Source: Dillenia suffruticosa (lineage: Eukaryota > Streptophyta > Magnoliopsida > Dilleniales > Dilleniaceae). From it: 64,000 nucleotides of DNA. The DNA is taken from contig JAVTVX010000002.1 in NCBI GenBank assembly GCA_033439265.1, forward strand, positions 3,110,001-3,174,000, written 5' to 3'. Positions 25,930-38,383 of the stretch are shown piece after piece; within the stretch, counting starts at the first letter, position 1, and every line of letters starts with the position of its first letter. A model generated the notes under the pieces. That model made no database searches and was not told where the DNA came from. It saw only the letters and a program-made list of their open reading frames with translations. Position numbers and translations under genes: made by a program.

Positions 25930-28900
25930 AATATTATTCACAGATACAGCTACGGTTCTGAAATGCAATTACCACAATACTATGATGTAGCTGTTGATGA
26001 ATCAATACCTTCTTCTTCTTCTTCTTCCCCAAGTCAAAAGCCAGTTGAGAGGCCTGATACAATTCCTCTTCCTGGTGAGCTATTTCAAAGATGTTTGTTA
26101 AGTCTTACTCGAGATTTCCGAGTGGTCATGAATGGGTGGTAGTCTTTTTTTAGGTTATGAAGTCCTTTATACTGAAATTTCTGAAGGACATGAACTGTGT
26201 ATCACTCAATTGGCTGTTTGACATATCTTTGTGCTAAAGTTCAAGTAGGTTACTTCTCATGAGTAGGGTAGTGCTCAATTTGCTGGGTGACATTCCTTTA
26301 TGCTAACAAATTTCAGTAGGCCATCAAGTGGGTGGAGTTTAATTTTTGAAAAAAACATATGTTCGTGCTAAAATGTCAACTGAAAATGGAAATTGAGATA
26401 ATGCAGCATTTGAGTGGGCAGCCTAATGTTGTTGAGTTCAAGAAAGCTTATGGATGAGGGGTCTGTTCATTTAGTAATAGAGCTGTGTGAAGGGGTGTGC
26501 TTTTTGATAGGATCATTGCCAATGGGCATTTTACTGAAAGAACTTCTTCCTCAATAATTAGGTCGATTGTAAATATCATCCAGGCTTGTCACTTCATGGG
26601 TGTGATGCATCACGATCTGGAGCCAGAAAATTTCTTAGTACCAATGAGTTGAAGGCATCAAGTTTCAGGTTCCGCCTATATTGAAGAAGATAAACTTTTC
26701 ATCTTATCATCCACCATTGTCATATGTTTGGAGGAGAAAATTCATGTTTTATAAACACGTGTCAACATTTTATATTTTGGATTTTTTTTTTCCAAGCAAG
26801 CCCCTTGTCTTGAAATCAAGGAACATATGACACAATCAAATAGGATAAATTTAGATAGGATAAATTTAGAATATCCTTATGTCATCCAACTCCTTACGTC
26901 ATCCAAATCCATTATTGGAGACCTTAATTTCCAACCATACTGATTAACTGAATAGGTTTTGTTTTGCCCTCTTAGTTGTTGATCGCATCACACAACTTAG
27001 TTATAATATTGGAAACTAATTTGCTAGACTTTACCCTTTGAGTTAATTGAAGATACTATTGGATATAGGATAATGGTTCTCAGCTTCAAATGGAGAAATT
27101 AGAGAAAGGCTTGAAGACATAATTGACACCTAACCTTATTTTATCTTTAAACAGGAATTCAAGGACAAACTTTTCGTTGTTGGAGAAAGATCAGTAGCAT
27201 AAATCTGACAAAATTAGGTTGTTTTGTACGTGTTTATCTATGGAACTGGCCGTTCCAGATTCACTTTACCATGGGCTTAAATTATTTACTCGGAATGTCC
27301 ATTGGAAAGTTATGCCTTCACATTAGCTAAGAACCAAGAAGAACTACGGACCTCAAATAACAAAATTTGTTAGAACATTGTGAAAAACAATAATAAAAAA
27401 GGCAAGAAGAAACAGAGAAGGTACACAATTTTACGTGCCTTGGCTTAGTGAGGAGTAAACTTTGCTAAGTGCAAAGACGGAGAAGAAGCTCTCTTAAATT
27501 AGATTAGATTAGGACCACTGAGCCCTAATACATGCAATGTGAAAAATGACATTTTTGCCAAAACCCTTTGCTGGGTCCCTCTGCACCACCTCAAGAGTCT
27601 CTTCTTCAGAATGGTCTCAAAAATAGGCCACAAGGCAGAACACAAGGCACAAGTTAACACATTTGATAACTTTAATGGTTTGCTTGATTTAGATGAACAG
27701 AAATATTGCAGTTTACTTGTATAAACTTGTTCTATGCTCGGTGGTTGCAAAATAAATTTTACATGTTGGTTATTATCCATAGCCAAAACAATGATAAATT
27801 CCAATATTGTCTCTTTCCAGGAAAGGTGTACCATGATAAAAGTTGGAAGTCCTTATTATGTTGCTCCTGAAGTATTACAGCAAAGATATGGGAAGGAAAT
27901 AGGTATATGGGGTGCAGGGGGGGGTGCAGCAGTTATTCTGTATATCTTGCTTAGTGGAGTCCCTACTTTCTGGGGTGGTAACAACTGGATCACTATCACA
28001 CTGTTGAAGAATAATCTAAAACCTCGTAGAAAATTTTGAGATACATGCTTCTCTCCTTTCTTGTTGCAGAAACAAAGAAGGGGATATATGAAGCCATCTT
28101 GCATGGACATATGGACTTTGGAAGTGATCCATGGCAGTAGTATCAGCTAGGTCTAAGGACCTTGTCCAGAAGATGCTAACACAGGATCCTAAGAAGCGGA
28201 TTACTTATGCAGAAGTTCTTGGTATGTCATTTTTTGCATCAGCAGTTCTCAGTTGATTCCAGTACATCATAATGAGCACAAGTGAATTTTCATGAGGGTT
28301 GGTTTGTTCATGTGTTCATCTGCCTCATGCAAATGCACACACACGTGCTGGTGTCCAAAACATGTACAATAACATGCACGTGTATACATGCAAATTAGGC
28401 TTGCAGTTCTGACAAATCTGTGACTTAGTTTTGCTGATGAAATTTTAACCGCCATAGCTGAAAGCAAGCAGGAATCATTCTTAGGAATTTGTAATAATCA
28501 TGTCAGTCAAGTTGGTGGCTAATATGAATTTCTGAAGGCACAAAATTTTTTTTTCCCAATTTTTAACAGTAATTTCAGACGAAATAGCAATTCCTGACCG
28601 AATGAAAAATGAAAGTATAAAAGTGCATATTTTCAATTAAGCTTCTAACTGGATTGTCCAGATCGCCCATGGGTTAGAAATGGAAAAGCATCAGACGAAC
28701 CAATATATAGTGCAGCTCTCTCCCAGATGAAGCAGTTCTGGGCAATGAATAAGATCAAGGAACTTGCGCTGATGGTGGGTAAGATCAAAAGTAGATTTTT
28801 TTCCCCCAAGTATCAGAAGTCATTTGGGATGGTTTAAAGATATACTTTTATAGTGAAATCGCTTACAATCTGGAGCTTGACCTAAACATATAGTAGCCTA

Positions 28901-29795
28901 TGACCCCTTGCTCTTCATATACTGATTAATTCTCTGGTTTAAGTGTATCCTAGGTAATTGCATAAAATCTTTCCGGTGAAGAAATTGTGGGGGTGAAATC
29001 CATGTTTTCTAAAATGGATACTGACAAGAGTGGCTCAATCACCTATGAAGAAAAATGTCAGGGTTGGCTTGACTTGGACCAAAAGTTTCTGAAGCTGGAG
29101 TTCAGTAACTCATGGAAACCGAGATTGGTTTTGTTAGCACAAAGCTATACCTCAGATCTGAGATTTGGCAGATACAGATTTTTGTTTGTGCTTGCCCATT
29201 CCACTTCAAGTCAGCTTCCTCATCCTCCATTGATCTGATATTCGTTGCATAAATCTATATCTCAGTGTGTTGTCTTTTTCCCTACATGTAAACCTGATTA
29301 ATGGGGGATCTAATAATTATAGATTGGCATTCCCCTCTCACTCCTGTACTCCCTCTTTTGATCCACTGTTATCCTTCGCTTTACCTATATTCGGTTGCAT
29401 AACATGCGCGTTCTCTCTCTCTCTCTCTCTCATATAATCATAGGTTTAAACAATTCCTGCAAGATAATAAATATCTGCACCATGATATATAAATTTTTAT
29501 TTCTCCTTAATTCTTTTTCTTCCATTTTTTTTTTTTTTTTGCCGCGGGGGTTAGTTCCCTTCAGTTTTATAGCAGCGGATAAGCTAGAAACAGTGATGAA
29601 GCAATATAGAGTGAAAAATAAAGCCACTTTTCACGAAATAATTTCTGAGGTTGACACCGGACAATGTAAGTTTTTTCTTTTCTCTATCCTTAAACCTTAT
29701 TTCTTAACTATACAAAACAATTGATTCGAAGAAATTGAATTCTCAGGACCGGAGGATTAGTTATGACGAATTTCTTAGAATGATGAGATGAGGAA
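25930..29795 (+). pseudogene. CDPK tandem copy 2, catalytically dead
   Basis: Nearly complete exon layout of the CDPK at 17.8 kb but broken. Exon 1 pieces lie at about 25960-26090 (N-domain, PSQKPVERPDTI) and 26390-26690 (kinase), exon 2 at about 27821-27980, exon 3 at 28069-28221, exon 4 at 28660-28772, exon 5 at 28954-29121, exon 7 at 29563-29667 and exon 8 at 29747-29791. No convincing exon 6 was found. The ATP-binding part is lost. The catalytic HRDLKPEN has become HHDLEPEN, and DFG is no longer present. Exon 2 carries an insertion in a G run, exon 3 has a stop right after DPWQ, and the exon 5 EF-hand breaks into another frame. No active kinase can be made from it. Confidence 0.88.
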
Positions 29796-30841
29796 CCGAG
29801 TAGCCAGGCTTTATTCTAGTAAATAAGCCTTCGAGAGGACATCAAGCATGTCGACTTTCTCCTTTCCCTCCTCATGGGAGGCTTTGAGTTTGAAGTGTCT
29901 CACATCTGCAGGTTCCTGTTCTGTATCTTACTTTGTGCCCCTTTAATTTCCCTCCTATCCTAAGAACAGCTATTTCTGTTAAATTATTGTGGTTTTCTTG
30001 GTGGTAATATAAGAAATTCCGAGAGCTTATTGTAGCTTGTTGGTGACTAACAGAAAGATCAATTCATAGTGTTTATCTTGTTATCAGCCCATGCTTCTAA
30101 GATATCAGAATCAGTTGATTAACCCTTGGTCATATTTACCTCTGACTTGCTTACTTGGAAACAACTGTAAGAAATTTCTTTGAACTACCTCTCTTCATTC
30201 TACCCCTCGTATTGTCCATTTCCATGTCCCTTACCCTTTCCCTTGTTTTTTTTATTGAATTTCCTTTTTCCTCCCTGTTTGAAATTGCTGAAAAATTGTC
30301 GGAAATGATATTTAAATAAAAAAAAAAAAAAGGAAAAGAAAACAAAAAAAGGGCGCTAGAAAATATGTTTTTTTTTAGTCCACAATTAATCTATGCCTTT
30401 GTAACTTCTGTGTTGTTCTCATTTTTTTTCCAGGCATGGAATTTCCCTGGTTGGAAGATGCGAATTATCAGCTAATTCAAACAACAAGGCAAGAATTGAT
30501 TAAACCTTCCCTTCTGTTTCAATAGCTTCATTCATCTCGTTCCTTTATCCTCCAACCACCCTCTTTGGTGATTAATATCGGAGGGGTTGGAAACCTCCGA
30601 AAAATGCAGAAGTCTAGAGATGTTTGCTGATCATCACAGAGGTTTCATTCCTTTATCTCGTTCCTTTTCAGATTGAGATAGTGATTTGTCTCACCAGACC
30701 CACCTACAGCCACATGCATAGTGTTCGACCAACTTCCATTACTTTCGCACTGCCACACCCAAAAAAAAAACCACTGCAACAAATTGTGCGCTTATCAAGA
30801 CACCAGTTGCAATAAGCGGAACCATAAAATCACTATTGATC

Positions 30842-30885
<44 letters not shown>

Positions 30886-31103
30886 AGTATAGTATTAAAA
30901 ACATCAAATTGCATTATTAATATAGCATCCCCAACAGAAGTCTTTAAGACTTCCATATGTCCATATATGGCAAAAATACTAAAAGAAGAGAGCCAAACGC
31001 CCAATACCTTAGTGCATACCCCCAGTAGAAATTTATTATCAAACTACTAAACTTAAAAACAAGCAATCACTTGTAACATTAGCAGAAGCAGCTACAATGG
31101 GAC
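29796..31103. other. Intergenic region between CDPK pseudogene and eIF1 gene
   Basis: No gene recognised. It contains the 3' flank of the CDPK copy, A-rich and T-rich runs at about 30320-30375 and a (GA)n tract at 30844-30884. The part after about 30890 is probably the 3' UTR of the minus-strand eIF1 gene. A short exon-like stretch at 30434-30489 (MEFPWLEDANYQLIQTT after a T-rich ag) could not be assigned. Confidence 0.4.
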
Positions 31104-31722
31104 TTAGAAACCATGTATCTTGATGTGATCCTTCTTCACAATACCGGTCTGAATCAGGAAATTAGACACATTCTTGCGCTGATCTCCCTGAAGTTGAATC
31201 ACCTTGCCGAGCTCCTTGTCCTCCACCACATTACCATTACAGCAGAATGTCTTCTTCAGATCCTTGAGGATCTTCTCGTAGCTGATTTCCTTCTTCAGCC
31301 CTTGCACCGTGGTCAAGCTTTTTTTTCCATTCCTCTGCTGTATACGGATATGAACATACTCCTTAGCGCCGCGAGAACCTAATTCCTCGGCCTCAGCAAA
31401 TGGGTCTGCTCAAGAATCACTCATCAATGTTGGCACATATACTACAAAACGAGTTCATTGATTATTTTTAATCATACATAAGAACCTACACTTTTCTTCT
31501 TTTTGTGTGCGTACACGCTTATTTATGTGTCAGTGCTATATTTAGCATGTTATAACTCCATTAAATGAAAACCCAACAATCGTAAAATCTAGTTAATTTG
31601 TTGTGAATCAAGTAGCTTAGTTCTCGACAAGCCCCCAAAAGTTCATTGCAAAAAATTAGCCAGAACAAGCGAAGAATCTACTCACCAAATGCAGCTGGAA
31701 CCTGAGTGTCGATATCAACCAT
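31104..31722 (-). CDS. Translation initiation factor eIF1 (SUI1)
   Basis: eIF1 sits next to the P site on the 40S ribosomal subunit and enforces AUG selection during scanning. Two coding exons on the minus strand: 31722-31686 (MVDIDTQVPAAF) and 31405-31104, with donor GTGAG at 31685 and acceptor cag at 31406. They total 112 residues, the usual length for plant SUI1. The SUI1 domain fills the C-terminal 85 residues: KEYVHIRIQQRNGKKSLTTV, LKKTFCCNGNVVED, VIQLQGDQRKNVSNFL and the terminal IKIHGF. A further intron lies in the 5' leader: acceptor at 31753 (tttttag before 31752) and a likely donor near 32471 (ccttcag/gtatct). This gives an untranslated first exon at about 32472-32530. Arabidopsis has several eIF1 genes; which one is orthologous cannot be decided here. 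Confidence 0.95.
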
Positions 31723-32555
31723 GTACTTCGCTTGATGTTAACTTGAAGACGCCTAAAAAGAGAGTGTTCTTTTTTTCCTCTGTTATAAGAAAGCAACAGA
31801 AACCGGAAACATGTTTAGCAAAACATATTACTCGATGACCAAGTGAAACAATTCCAACTTCCATAAGAAACCGACCATAGACAAGGATCTTATTGTTCAA
31901 AGCTATTATGTTTCAGAATCCGGGGGTTTCAAATCCAGAACACATATGATTTAAGAATCTCATCTAAATTGTCCAAATCGACGCTCAACCTAATATGGCA
32001 ACAGATTACCGAGGGAGTTCCCTACGGAAGGAAATCCTCTTCCAACCATCTATGATCAGATTTAAACTATCAAACAACTAGAAATCCAAAAAGCAAAAAA
32101 TAAAAAATAAAAAGGGTTTCATAATATTCACAAGCCTGAAACAGAACAGAATCAGAACCGATCTAAAACATTAGAACAACAAGAACCTCTCAAACCCATA
32201 AAAGACATTAACTGAAACACAACCTCGCACGTTCTCCTTCTATTCCTCGAAATCAACAAAAGCCACGAATAAATAACCTCAAAAACAACAAAGAACATAA
32301 TCGGCACCTACTCCTACATAACCCACGTACCAATCAACAAATTAAAAAAGAAAAAGAAAAGAAAAGAAACAAAACACAAAACCCAAACTAAGTTTTTTCC
32401 AACAATCAAAGAGAAAGAAATGAAAACGAACGAATTCCCAAACAATGGAAAAATCACAGCAGAGAGATACCTGAAGGAAAAAACTTAGAGTGAGCGAGAG
32501 AAAATGAAAGTTTTGAAGAGCAAGCTATGATTTTAGAAAGACGCGGTCGATGAGC

Positions 32556-32568
32556 AATATATATAGAG
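32556..32568 (-). promoter_or_regulatory. TATA box of the eIF1 gene
   Basis: On the minus strand a CTATATATAT run lies about 85-95 bases upstream of the proposed leader splice donor at 32471. Transcription would start about 30 bases downstream, near 32530, in pyrimidine-rich sequence. The leader then reads CT-rich, typical of plant translation-machinery genes. Confidence 0.5.
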
Positions 32569-32930
32569 AGCAGGAGGGTCAAAATGCAGCAAAGAGTCGG
32601 TTAATGAGTGTAAAAAAGGGGGGCGGTGCTGATGAAAGCAACAGAGGTGGAGATTGTTTTATACGCGTAGAGGAAACGCACACAGACAGGTCAGCATCCA
32701 TAGGTTTGTTAGATAACATTCGATGGATTTTCGCAAGTACATGCCTCCTCACAAGTCAGAACAATCGAGAGAGAGAGAGAGAGAGAGAGAGAGGTTGGCC
32801 ATTTGGTCCCTTGCGAATTGCGAATTGCGAATTGCGAATGCGAAGAAGTGGGTTCTAGACGCGTCCGAATATATCATTTTGTCTTCTGCATTAAATTATT
32901 TCATGAGATGCCATGGTTGCCACGCACTGC

Positions 32931-32967
<37 letters not shown>

Positions 32968-33226
32968 TGTGTGTGTTTCTCGTAATCGTGATCGGATCTT
33001 TACCAATGTCACAACAACTGACTCGCTACAAAAATATTGGTTTTCTTATTTTCGGTGCCTACTACCTTTGTGCTTCCTTGGGAATATAATTAGAACGAAA
33101 AAAAAAAAATTACCCTCGTAGGCTTAGTTTTGTCAAGGTGCTTGCTTGAACTTCATATTGATGTTCAATTATCTTGTATAAGAAAAAAATAATAATTTAA
33201 GTTTTATTAAAATTTAGAAAAATATA

Positions 33227-33515
33227 AGGGTATGTTTAATTATGAAAAATATTTTCTAATTTTTCATCTCCAATTTTTTTATATTTTCTATTTCTAAAGA
33301 AAAAAATATAAATTTTGAAAATTTTAAAAAATATAAATTTTATTTATAATGGAAAACAGTAAAATCCTGTTTTCTATTTCTTTTTATAAATTGAAAAATC
33401 ATTTTTTTTAATTTTAATTTTTTAAATGAAAAAATAAATTATTTGAACACAGATTTATTCTCTTATAAAACATTTTCTTAAAAACACTCTTGTTTTCCAC
33501 AGCTAAACGCACCCT
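33227..33515. mobile_element. Possible hAT-like MITE
   Basis: A 289-base AT-rich segment starts agggtatgtttaattatg and ends cagctaaacgcaccct, so its ends form imperfect inverted repeats. The agggtgcgttt-type terminus is common in plant hAT-related MITEs. No coding sequence. A clean eight-base target duplication was not found, so the borders are approximate. Confidence 0.5.
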
Positions 33516-34309
33516 AAAGTTTCTGTCCAAAGACTTAACTACGTAAAATGAATTTCACAGTGGACGTAATTATTCATGCAAAATCAAATATCAAAATGAT
33601 AAAAAAATTTTGATCTTCGTGATCTCCCCCCATTTTGTAGCCTAAAAAGAAAGGGGAAAACAAAAGAATACCAGGTACTTTTTGGTACCCCACTTGTGTG
33701 TGAGTAATTGCCAGAAAAGAAAGAGACCCAAAATAACAAAATGCAGATAAGGATCCCTTTTCTAGTCGCGGTCATATGCATTTTTTTTCTCAATTAACTT
33801 CAAGGAGACTAGCATCAAAATGCCAGTTGTGAAAAGGGAAATTATGTGGAGTTAGTCTTTGACCGATCATAATGCGTGTCTTGAATGCTAAGTAAGAAGA
33901 GGATGCCAATAGAAAGGGTCAAGAGCCACATAGGCAGCACTCCCTTGTGGATCAGAAGGAATTATAAATATCAATAGGCATCTTCACTGCCTACCTCTAT
34001 CACTCTTTGAATTGGAAGAATACATGGAGGGTCCTCAGAATCTGAAGACCGTTTCCAACAATATCTGATTAGGAAACCACATCACAGAAAAAGTGGGCAA
34101 GAATCTCACTTTAAACACCACAAATAACCCCCCCCCCCCCAAAAGAAAAAAGAGTAAAACAAAACAAAAAAAGGAAAGTTGTCTAGATAACATATTCCCT
34201 TTACACTCACTACCCACTTAAGAGAACATCAAAAGGCCGATGACAAATTTCAAATACATACTTGACAGAACACAAAACCAAGAATAGAAGAGAATAAGAT
34301 AAAGAAAAA

Positions 34310-34341
34310 GGGGGGGGGGGGGCGGGGGGCGGGCGGGGGCT
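34310..34341 (+). repeat. G-rich tract with G-quadruplex potential
   Basis: A run of about 12 G followed by several more G blocks separated by single C residues, just outside the augmin stop codon (34351). On the minus strand, the sense strand of that gene, it is C-rich. Four or more G runs close together could fold as a quadruplex. Confidence 0.7.
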
Positions 34342-34350
34342 TGTTTCATT

Positions 34351-37300
34351 TTACGAAGTTGGGTGATCTGGTAGGCGTTTCAGATCCATCTCAACTTGAT
34401 GAATTGTCCATTGCATGTTTTCCAGTTTCTGCAAATAGGTGCTCAATTAGAGTTTGCAGATAAAAGGGCAGAAACAGACTAGTATATCAAAAGAAGTTAC
34501 CTTTACAATGTCATGATACTGCCTGGCAATCTCATCAAAGTGAGGATCAACACCTTGATACTCACGGAGACGTGTAACCTGGTAGATCAGTTGAAGCATG
34601 AGACATTAAGAAACAGAAAAGTGAAAGGACCTAATAGATGCGGGAGAACTTCTGCAGTCAGATATTGGCTCAATAAGGCTGTCTGAGATATCAGCTCAGT
34701 GTTTTGAAAGCCTATGCCAATGTGTTAGGTCAATTGCCATCCTACGTTTGAGTAGCATCGAGACATTTCATCACTAATGTATCATGCCCATGTTGTACAC
34801 ATGGCAACGCCAGCAAAAAACTAAGTCAGAATAAGGGCCTCTACATATACCAATGTAACTCAGATCAGGTATCTTGAAACAAACTGAAGAAGCAAAGAAG
34901 CCATCTTGTTTCTATAATGCTCTTAGGAACATGTCAGACTAGTGTTAACTGGTTGCAAGTCAGAGAATGCAATCATGGTTGCAAGTCAGAGAATGCAATC
35001 ATGGTTGCAAGTCTGCCAGTCAACAGATTGAAGACATCCCTCCAACATAATGGAATTCAATATCAATTGTCATGAAGTAGATTAGATTAGAAAGCAAAAC
35101 TAGAAGCATACCGCTTTATTATATGCAAGTGAAGCTTCTTCTAAGGCCTCAACAAGGAACTTCCTGAAGAGATATCAAGGGTATTAGATCCCCACAACAG
35201 TCAGAATTGGATGTATAATTGCAGACGTTTCAATAATCACTCTGATGTACCTTATTTTATGGAGGGCAGGAATTGTGTCTGGAGTATAAGTCTCATGCAG
35301 AAGGATATGCTCCGAAGCTCTATAGCAACAACAGGACAGACCTGAATCAATAGACATACACTAGACAAAAACTCCTAGTACAATAGAAAAATGCTGTACA
35401 GAAAGAGGACGTTACAGAAAAAAGAAAGAAAGATCTAATCATTCTCTTTAGTGTTTGCTAAGATTTATGGTGACAGTGCATTTAATCAAGAGCAGGAAAG
35501 CCTCAACATCATTGGCATGTAATGGTGAGTTTGCAGGCTCGATGTTTATAAAGTTTTACCATAGGCAAGACTTGCACATGAAGAAATCAAGCATGGGCAC
35601 GTAAATGGGAAAACATGAAGCAGCCAAGAAAAAGGCTTGATTGAAGAAAATGTAAATACAGACTACAAATTTGATGCTCTTTGTGGAAGGAAATGGTTTT
35701 CTTCTTTCCTTCTCTGAGATATTAGGTGAAAGGAAGTTTGCTCCTGCTTAGGAAACACACTTCTACCAAACAATTTGAAGTGCTGATACTCCACCTCAAG
35801 TACTACTATGATTGCAATTAGTAATCACCCTTTGACCTCAAATTGGGGTATTCATTCATCTTTGCAAGGTCAAATGGGGCAAGGGGAGGATGCGAGTCAC
35901 AGATGGTAAAAGAATACACAGTAAAAACAAGCCTTTGCAACACACCTTAGTTTACCACCCATGGTTTCACACATTTTGCACAGCCACGTTTTTTGTAGCT
36001 CAACCTATATAAAATACACAAAAAAAAAAACATAAATATGAGGAGGAAAACAATAAAGATCATATTCAAGAAGTAATAGATACTTTGTGGAGATGGGAGG
36101 CAAAAAACTTACATACTTATGTTGATGTTGCAACTTCAGATCCTTGACAAGCTTAATAAGCACCCCAAGAATTTGCTCCAAGACCTAGAAAGTGGGAGAA
36201 TTTTTGAAGTCTGGCTAGAGATCATCATAATTGACATCCTTACCATTAACAACAATTTTATGTGCTAAAACATATGGTAACAAACTAATTCAACTTCAAA
36301 AGTTTAGAAAAGGATCAACATGATTTCTAAATATTATGCAACTAGCAGGCTCACATTGTAATATTCTGCAAATTTCCTATCTGCAGAGTAGAGGTCTTCC
36401 CGAAGAGCTGCTTCCTCCCTTTCAATCTCCTCAATGATTAACTTGACCCTGAACACCATAACAGCTAAGAACAACTCCAGGCAAAATGCAATACCTATAA
36501 CTGTTTGGGATAATGGAGCATGATTCTTGGACAATAGCAAATAGCATTACATAAAGATTTTATTTAGATCTCCTATATACACAACTCTGATGATAAAATA
36601 ACTAAGAGCAAAGCAATACGAACAAAAGTCAACAATAGTACTCAATGCAACCAAGTGTTATGTTCTAAAGTATTCTATACTCAATGCAACCAAGCATTAC
36701 GTTCTAAAGTATTCCATTCTCACTTGTGTTGATACCACACACAGCAAAGGAGGCTTCTCAAAGCTTTTTCTCCCAATGTATGTGTAATGTCACAACAGAA
36801 GTAAATCAAAAGATTCAGTTATTTTATTCTACCCCACAGAATGGGATATGCAGAACAGATTTTTCAAGCATCAGGTATATCCAAGAAGACCTAGAAAAAG
36901 CATATGATAAGATTCCTAGAAAGTTATTATGGTGGGCGCTAATGAAGAAGAGAATATTCTTGAAATACATTAATCTCATTAGATATATGTATGGGGGAGC
37001 TGTAACCGGTGTAAAAACTTTAAGGGTTTAAGCGATAGTTTTCCCATTAATATTGAACTCCATCAAGTTTCGGCATTAAGTCTCCTCCTCTTTGCAATAG
37101 TAATAAACGAAATCAAAAAAAATATCTAAGATAAAATATCATGGTATATGCTTTTCGTAAATGATATAGTGCTAATTGATGAAACTAGGGAAAGTTAAGT
37201 GCTAAACTAGAGTTATAGAAGCTTACACCGAAATCCAGAGAGTTTAGATTGAGTAGATCAAAAACCAAATATATGAGATGTAGGTTTAGCAACAGTCATC

Positions 37301-38342
37301 GGAATGATGAAGAAACGATCAGATTGGATGTGCGAGATATACTCAAAAGTGAACGATTTAGATATCTAAATTTCATCATTCGAAATGATGGCAATATAGA
37401 TGGAGATGTGAACCATAGGATCCAAACAGGTTGGATGAAATGGAAAAGGGCATCCGGAGTTCTTTATAATCACACGATATCATTGCATTTGAAGGGAAAG
37501 TTTTATAGAATCGCAATTAGATCTATACTATTGTATGGTACTGAGTGCTGGGCTATTAAACAACAACAAGAACAAAATATGACAGTAACAAAAATGAGGA
37601 TGTTTAAGTGAATATGTGGAAAAACTAAAAGAGATAGAATTAAAAATGAAGAGATTCGTAATAAATTGGGAGTTAGTTCAATTGTGGATAAGATGAGAGA
37701 GTGTCGTTTGAGATCATTCGGGTATGTGCAAAGAAGACCCAAATATGCACCAGTTAAGAGAACTGAGAACTTAAATATAGGAGATTTAGTAAAACGTAAA
37801 GGTAGACTACTGAAAACTTAGATGCAAATTATCCATAAATACATGGAAGCTAAGCGTTTAGACGAGTAAATGATCTTGGATAAGAATAGATGGTTTAGGA
37901 GAATCCGCACAAATTAAACTAATATATTTTAGATATTTTTCTATTGATTTATTTATCTATTTTTCTTTTTCTCTTTATTTTCTTTTCTTTTTATTTTATT
38001 TATATATATATACTTTTTTTGTATTATTTCATTCTTCTTTTTTTTATCTTTTTCAAATTTATCTTTCAAAAGACTGATCCCAAATATTAGGATTAAGGTT
38101 TAATTTGTTGTTGTTGCAGGTATATCCAAGAATTTTAATATCTGCTTGAGTTTTCTATTGATTTAGCCAGACCAACAATCTAATTGAGCACACTAAACAC
38201 CTTCCCCCCCCCCAAAAAAAAAGTAAAGAAAACAATCTATTCAATTGGCATTGGGTAACAAATATCTTTTATTCTGTGATTGTGTTGCTTTTGTTTAGAG
38301 TTGGCTGCATGACTCAGCTTAATTGTAAATATAGGTACCAAG

Positions 38343-38383
<41 letters not shown>

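Larger units (their letters stand above)
32570..34350. other. Intergenic region between eIF1 promoter and augmin 4 gene 3' end
   Basis: No gene recognised. It contains a (GA)n tract (about 32767-32792), a fourfold repeat of gcgaatt at about 32811-32840, a T run of about 25 (32937-32963), a hAT-like MITE (33227-33515), a C run (about 34129-34140) and a G-rich run (34310-34341). The part near 34200-34350 is probably the 3' UTR of the augmin gene. Confidence 0.5.

Noticed and set aside
30434..30540. Exon-like stretch after a T-rich ag, reading MEFPWLEDANYQLIQTT
   Set aside because: Too short, no neighbours in frame and no recognised family; could be the remnant of an unknown gene.
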